From contig CM065713.1 in assembly GCA_017654935.2 (NCBI GenBank), positions 22,438,564-22,502,563 on the forward strand: 64,000 nucleotides of DNA, in the 5' to 3' direction. The position numbers and the translations under genes are program-made. Positions 61,601 through 64,000 of this stretch are shown here, in pieces; the first letter of the stretch is position 1; each line of letters begins with the position of its first letter. The DNA comes from Phymorhynchus buccinoides. Lineage: Eukaryota; Mollusca; Gastropoda; Neogastropoda; Raphitomidae. Under the pieces are notes generated by a model. That model was given only the letters and a program-made list of their open reading frames with translations. It was not told where the DNA came from and did not search any database.

Positions 61601-64000
61601 TCGAGTCCAGCTTGGAGTCGGATTTTTTTCTGGCCTGAAAACCCTCTCTGTCCACCCAGCAGTGAATGGGTACCTGATTCGTTCAGGGAAGGTTAAAAGG
61701 CGGCGGAAGGAGAGGGATGGGCTCTGCCTTCCATGATGCCGTGCCCTTGACACGGTGAACCTCTAACAGTTCACTGCCCTCTATGGCCGATAGGCTATGG
61801 GACCTTTACCGTACCTACTTTACCTAGTAGTAGTATGTTCATGATATAATGCCGTCTGGCCAAGGGTTCTTGGCTATTCACTGTGTCTGTACACGTGATG
61901 CAAGTGAAACTGACCCATGGCCAATATTAAAATGATGCGGCTGTGCCCAATGGAAGCTGTCTTTACCAGTGGCAGTTCTCCCTACACGCCGTAAAGAATT
62001 GTTGGTTGTTGTCACTCCACGGGTGGAGTGAATGTGTGGGTGGCTCCATGAATGGAACAAAGTCCCCTGAAGTCGGAGTATGGCCGCCCATGTGGCGGGG
62101 CCCTTTAAAAGCAGCCATACACGTAATCTTCCCACCCAAGGCCATGCGAAATGTTGACATGGCACTGGGTGTGCCCCCAGAGCGTTTAAGCTGGGGAACG
62201 AAAACAACATATAATGCCTTTGTTGTTATTATCATCTCTGTTTATCCCTCTGTGGCCAGGTGGACCGGCAGGCGGCCATCACCATCCAGGAGGAGATAGA
62301 GAAGAAGTAGTAGTATGTTAATGATATAATGCCGTTGTTATTATCTTTATATCTGTTTATCTCTCTGTGGACCGGCAGGTGGCCATCGCCATCCAGGAGG
62401 AGATAGAGAAGAAGTAGTAGTATGTTAATGATATAATGCCGTTGTTATTATCTTTATATCTGTTTATCTCTGTGGCCAGGTGGACCGGCAGGCGGCCATC
62501 ACCATCCAGGAGGAGATAGAGAGGAAGCGCAAGGATGAGCAGCTGATGGGCGCCGCCAAGCTGATGGAGCAGATCCACGAGAACGAACAGGAGAGACTGT
62601 TTGAACTGGAGAGGAAAGACCAGGAGAACATCCAGATGCAGAGGTCAGGGTGGTGATGATGATGGTGATGGTGATGATGATGGTGATGATGATGATGATG
62701 ATGATGGTGATGATGATGGTGATGATGATGATGATGATGGTGATGATGATGGTGATGATGATGAACAGGAGAGGCTGTTTGAAGTGGAGAGGAAGGACCA
62801 GGAGAACATCCAGTTGCAGAGGTCAGGGTGGTGATGATGATGATGATGATGTTGATGATGATGAACAGGAGAGACTGTTTGAACTGGAGAGGAGAAAATG
62901 ATAAATTGATGGAGGAGGACGATGATGATGGTGATGATGATGATGTTGATGGTGTGTTATCTGTGCTGTGTTGGCAGATACATTGAAAAGTTGATGGAGG
63001 AGGACGATGATGATGGTGATGATGACGATGACGATGTTGTTATCTGTGCTGTGTTGGCAGATACATTGAGAAGTTGATGGAGGAGGACAATGATGATGAC
63101 GATGATGATGAAGATGGTGATGATGACGATGACGATGTGTTATCTGTGCTGTGTTGGCAGATACATTGAGAAGTTGATGGAGGAAGACAATGATGATGAC
63201 GATGATGATGAAGATGATGATGATGACGATGTTGATGATGTGTTATCTGTGGTGTGATGGCAGATACATTGAGAAGTTGATGGAGGAGGACGATGATGAT
63301 GGTGATGATGACGATGTTGTTATCTGTGCTGTGTTGGCAGATACATTGAGAAGTTGATGGAGGAAGACAATGATGATGACGATGATGATGGTGTGATGAT
63401 GATGATGATGATGATGATGTGTTATCTGTGGTGTGATGGCAGATACATTGAAAAGTTGATGGAGGAGGACGATGATGATGATGATGGTGATGATGACAAT
63501 GTTGTTATCTGTGCTGTGATGGCAGATACATTGAAAAGTTGATGGAGGAGGACGATGATGATGGTGATGATGACGATGACGATGTTGTCATCTGTGCTGT
63601 GTTGGCAGATACATTGAGAAGTTGATGGAGGAGGACGATGATGATGGTGATGATGACGATGTTGTTATCTGTGCTGTGTTGGCAGATACATTGAGAAGTT
63701 GATGGAGGAGGACGATGATGATGGTGATGATGACGATGTTGTTATCTGTGCTGTGTTGGCAGATACATTGAGAAGTTGATGGAGGAGGACGATGATGATG
63801 GTGATGATGACAATGTTGTTATCTGTGCTGTGTTGGCAGATACATTGAGAAGTTGATGGAGGAGGACGATGATGATGGTGATGATGACGATGTTGTTATC
63901 TGTGCTGTGTTGGCAGATACATTGAGAAGTTGATGGAGGAGGACGATGATGATGGTGATGATGATGATGTTGTTATCTGTGCTGTGATGGCAGATACATT
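51749..64000 (+). CDS. CFAP45: CFAP45 (CCDC19), ciliary microtubule inner protein, 5' half
   Basis: Exons 51749-51751 (the ATG alone), 54065-54351, 56366-56510, 58049-58219, 60017-60127 and 62480-62643 join in phase to 294 residues, about half of the ~550-residue family. The rest lies beyond the window. Landmarks matching remembered CFAP45 are SQVDEALFG (residues ~30-38), [36 protein letters not shown] and [10 protein letters not shown], then the Glu/Lys/Arg-rich coiled coil ([20 protein letters not shown]). CFAP45 sits inside the A-tubule of axonemal doublets, stabilises motile cilia and sperm flagella, and is linked to adenine-nucleotide handling. The start codon ends exon 1. Exons 2, 4, 6 and 7 all have tandem copies of one or both ends in the adjoining introns. 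Expected regulation is through RFX/FOXJ1; an X-box-like site is present. Confidence 0.93.
51971..51983. promoter_or_regulatory. RFX X-box-like site in CFAP45 intron 1
   Basis: GTTGCCAGGCAAT matches 11 of 12 defined bases of the X-box pattern RYYNYY-N-RRNRAC. RFX factors drive cilia genes, and CFAP45 is one. Confidence 0.45.
51984..53157. other. CFAP45 intron 1, left part
   Basis: It contains a TTTAACC-type MITE at 52218-52506 (related to 14665-15192, with cggatatttccgt arms) and a dispersed repeat at 52745-52885 that recurs at 55340-55470. No gene is seen. Confidence 0.6.
53158..53375. mobile_element. CAGGGCTCCC-ended DNA element, copy 3 (reversed)
   Basis: The flanks gacatt (left) and gacatt (right) look like a target duplication. 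The right ~110 bp with flank are repeated at 53405-53520. Confidence 0.75.
53405..54064 (+). repeat. CFAP45: Array of CFAP45 exon-2 acceptors and 5' ends
   Basis: Copies of cag|CCTGGGAGTGCCATTTC start at 53562, 53678, 53804 and 53939, before the functional exon at 54065. The units are 115-135 bp with gcttcagcaggtgacactga and a GT tract. Each copy keeps the AG but diverges from the coding exon after about 45 bases. Confidence 0.95.
54065..54351 (+). CDS. CFAP45: CFAP45 exon 2
   Basis: The acceptor is gtcgcag and the donor is CTGAT|gtgagt. The exon encodes residues 2-97. Four further acceptor-plus-5'-end copies precede it. This copy is the only one that continues into the conserved coding sequence. 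Confidence 0.93.
54352..55620. other. CFAP45 intron 2, left part
   Basis: It contains the ggctgcccacgtggcgggg repeat at 54431-54580, a duplicated gggcattcactcttgcgaaa (54843 and 54951), and the 55340-55470 repeat. No gene is seen. Confidence 0.6.
55625..56360. repeat. GAT-rich higher-order repeat
   Basis: Units of about 150-180 bp built from (GATGGT/GATGAT)n with atagtgcttgtagataatgg run into the exon-3 acceptor. His/Ile and Asp/Met frames here are artefacts. Confidence 0.95.
56366..56510 (+). CDS. CFAP45: CFAP45 exon 3
   Basis: The acceptor is gttccag and the donor is CTC|gtgagt. It encodes [18 protein letters not shown] and onward to MEKEAAL. The acceptor follows directly after the GAT-repeat array. 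Confidence 0.93.
56538..56952 (+). mobile_element. SINE S2, nearly full length
   Basis: The same ~410-bp unit as 40378-40784, opposite orientation, ending in (GAA)n. It begins only ~28 bp after the CFAP45 exon-3 donor. Confidence 0.8.
57069..57380. repeat. GT microsatellite and TAGGGCATTTGCCACG MITE
   Basis: (GT)n lies at 57069-57118. The MITE at 57229-57377 is a reversed relative of 8152-8291. Confidence 0.85.
57545..57890 (-). repeat. Dispersed repeat (reverse of 33300-33640)
   Basis: Long near-identical match including cagaacacactgatccccat. The same 69-codon frame is open in both copies but has no recognised domain. Confidence 0.8.
58049..58219 (+). CDS. CFAP45: CFAP45 exon 4
   Basis: The acceptor is aatgtcag and the donor is GAG|gtgagg. 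It is 57 codons, coiled-coil rich, ending [18 protein letters not shown]. Confidence 0.93.
58220..58660 (+). repeat. CFAP45: Array of CFAP45 exon-4 3' ends with donors
   Basis: Three extra copies of CAACGCCATGAGGCTGGAGC...CACCTCAA followed by gtgaggattc start at 58274, 58419 and 58609, separated by GT and GA microsatellites. The first extra copy lacks the last CGAG codons. Confidence 0.95.
58690..59388 (-). mobile_element. S2 fragment and tRNA-derived SINE S1
   Basis: S2 (reverse) lies at 58690-58935. S1 (reverse) lies at 59025-59388, with tRNA-like head ggcacagtggtaacgcg and B-box-like gagttcgaacc. Confidence 0.8.
59480..59955. mobile_element. Foldback element with GGACTGCCAACC ends
   Basis: The ends gactgccaaccatcc and gagggttggcagcgtc are inverted. 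Repeats of tgtccctggaa lie inside. No transposase is present. Confidence 0.6.
60017..60127 (+). CDS. CFAP45: CFAP45 exon 5
   Basis: The acceptor is atgtgcag and the donor is GAG|gtatac. It is 37 codons, with the highly conserved [17 protein letters not shown]. No end duplication is seen here. Confidence 0.95.
60128..61018. other. CFAP45 intron 5, left part
   Basis: It contains (TTC)n at 60311-60332, S2 (reverse) at 60316-60600, and an S2 end fragment near 60810-60880. No gene is seen. Confidence 0.6.
61019..61275 (+). pseudogene. LINE ORF2 C-terminal fragment
   Basis: The frame reads [20 protein letters not shown] and [15 protein letters not shown], the end of a non-LTR retrotransposon ORF2, with a GT tail. 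It is 5'-truncated. Confidence 0.8.
61545..61830 (+). mobile_element. tRNA-derived SINE, family S3
   Basis: The head ggttgagtggttagagcact (A box) and gggttcgagtcc (B box) is followed by an unrelated body with gtgaatgggtacctgattcg. It is not a functional tRNA: there is no acceptor-stem pairing. Confidence 0.8.
62030..62210. repeat. Diverged ggctgcccacgtggcgggg repeat
   Basis: It resembles 54431-54580, with a deletion of the aacggtcac block. Confidence 0.55.
62248..62479 (+). repeat. CFAP45: Two decoy copies of CFAP45 exon-6 5' end
   Basis: A copy at 62260 has an intact tggccag acceptor and 16 codons identical to the real exon except the last Arg-to-Lys, then TAG. A copy at 62368 lacks the AG (gtgGACC). 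Both are followed by gtatgttaatgatataatgc. Confidence 0.93.
62480..62643 (+). CDS. CFAP45: CFAP45 exon 6
   Basis: The acceptor is tggccag and the donor is CAGAG|gtcagg. It encodes [20 protein letters not shown] to ENIQMQR. Decoy copies of its 5' end lie at 62260 and 62368 and of its 3' end at 62764 and 62863. Confidence 0.92.
62644..62976 (+). repeat. CFAP45: Decoy copies of CFAP45 exon-6 3' end and GAT arrays
   Basis: A copy at 62764-62821 repeats ENEQERLFE...QLQR and the gtcagg donor. A shorter copy at 62863-62893 loses the donor. GAT runs separate them. Confidence 0.93.
62977..64000 (+). repeat. CFAP45: Array of CFAP45 exon-7 acceptors and 5' ends
   Basis: The exon start ATACATTGA-AAGTTGATGG follows a cag at 62977, 63061, 63161, 63264, 63341, 63443, 63526, 63609, 63686, 63763, 63840, 63917 and 63994. 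The last six starts are exactly 77 bp apart. Each unit carries the tatctgtgctgtgttggcag acceptor, codons YIEKLMEED and a GAT run. The array passes the window edge, so the functional copy cannot be identified. A decayed fragment lies at 62903. Confidence 0.95.

Overview
The window is animal nuclear DNA. It has spliced genes with short exons and GT-AG introns, abundant CA/GA/CT microsatellites, TTAGGG-like tracts, and a dense layer of LINE tails, tRNA-derived SINEs, palindromic MITEs and a Tc1 transposon. The repeat style and protein similarity suggest a mollusc, probably a marine gastropod. That assignment is an inference from general knowledge, not a database match.

Four genes can be assembled by hand from splice sites, reading phase and remembered family sequences. 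(1) + strand, 1220-3511: a 134-residue secreted-peptide precursor with a signal peptide, two RRKR processing sites and a glycine amidation donor. I do not recognise its family. (2) - strand, 20897-13879: a three-exon BTB/POZ protein of 262 residues. (3) - strand, 51553-27007: a complete ten-exon MRPL39, mitochondrial large-ribosomal-subunit protein mL39, of 331 residues. All junction phases agree. (4) + strand, from 51749 past the right edge: CFAP45 (CCDC19), a microtubule inner protein of motile cilia, with six exons plus the first acceptor copies of exon 7. MRPL39 and CFAP45 are head to head, with start codons 195 bp apart. The gap holds NRF-1-like, ETS-like and CCAAT motifs, so it looks like a bidirectional promoter. 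An RFX X-box-like site lies in CFAP45 intron 1.

The most unusual property is that at least eight exon ends in three genes are tandemly duplicated with their splice site and a piece of flanking microsatellite. CFAP45 shows this at exon 2 (acceptor), exon 4 (donor), both ends of exon 6, and exon 7 (acceptor, 13 copies). MRPL39 shows it at exon 3 (five decayed copies), exon 4 (donor, six extra copies) and exon 8 (donor, eleven extra copies). The BTB gene shows it at its last exon. The introns are therefore full of decoy splice sites of different ages.

The remaining DNA is mostly mobile elements, often nested. They include a potentially intact Tc1 element in MRPL39 intron 9, several TTAA-flanked families, four copies of a 155-bp palindromic MITE, foldback elements with telomere-like loops, a SINE inside a SINE with a 10-bp target duplication, an in-frame 8 x 141-bp amplification of a LINE tail, a 60-bp satellite, and a near-identical 780-bp repeat about 9.25 kb apart. 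Several insertions can be proved within the window because an empty copy of the target repeat is also present.
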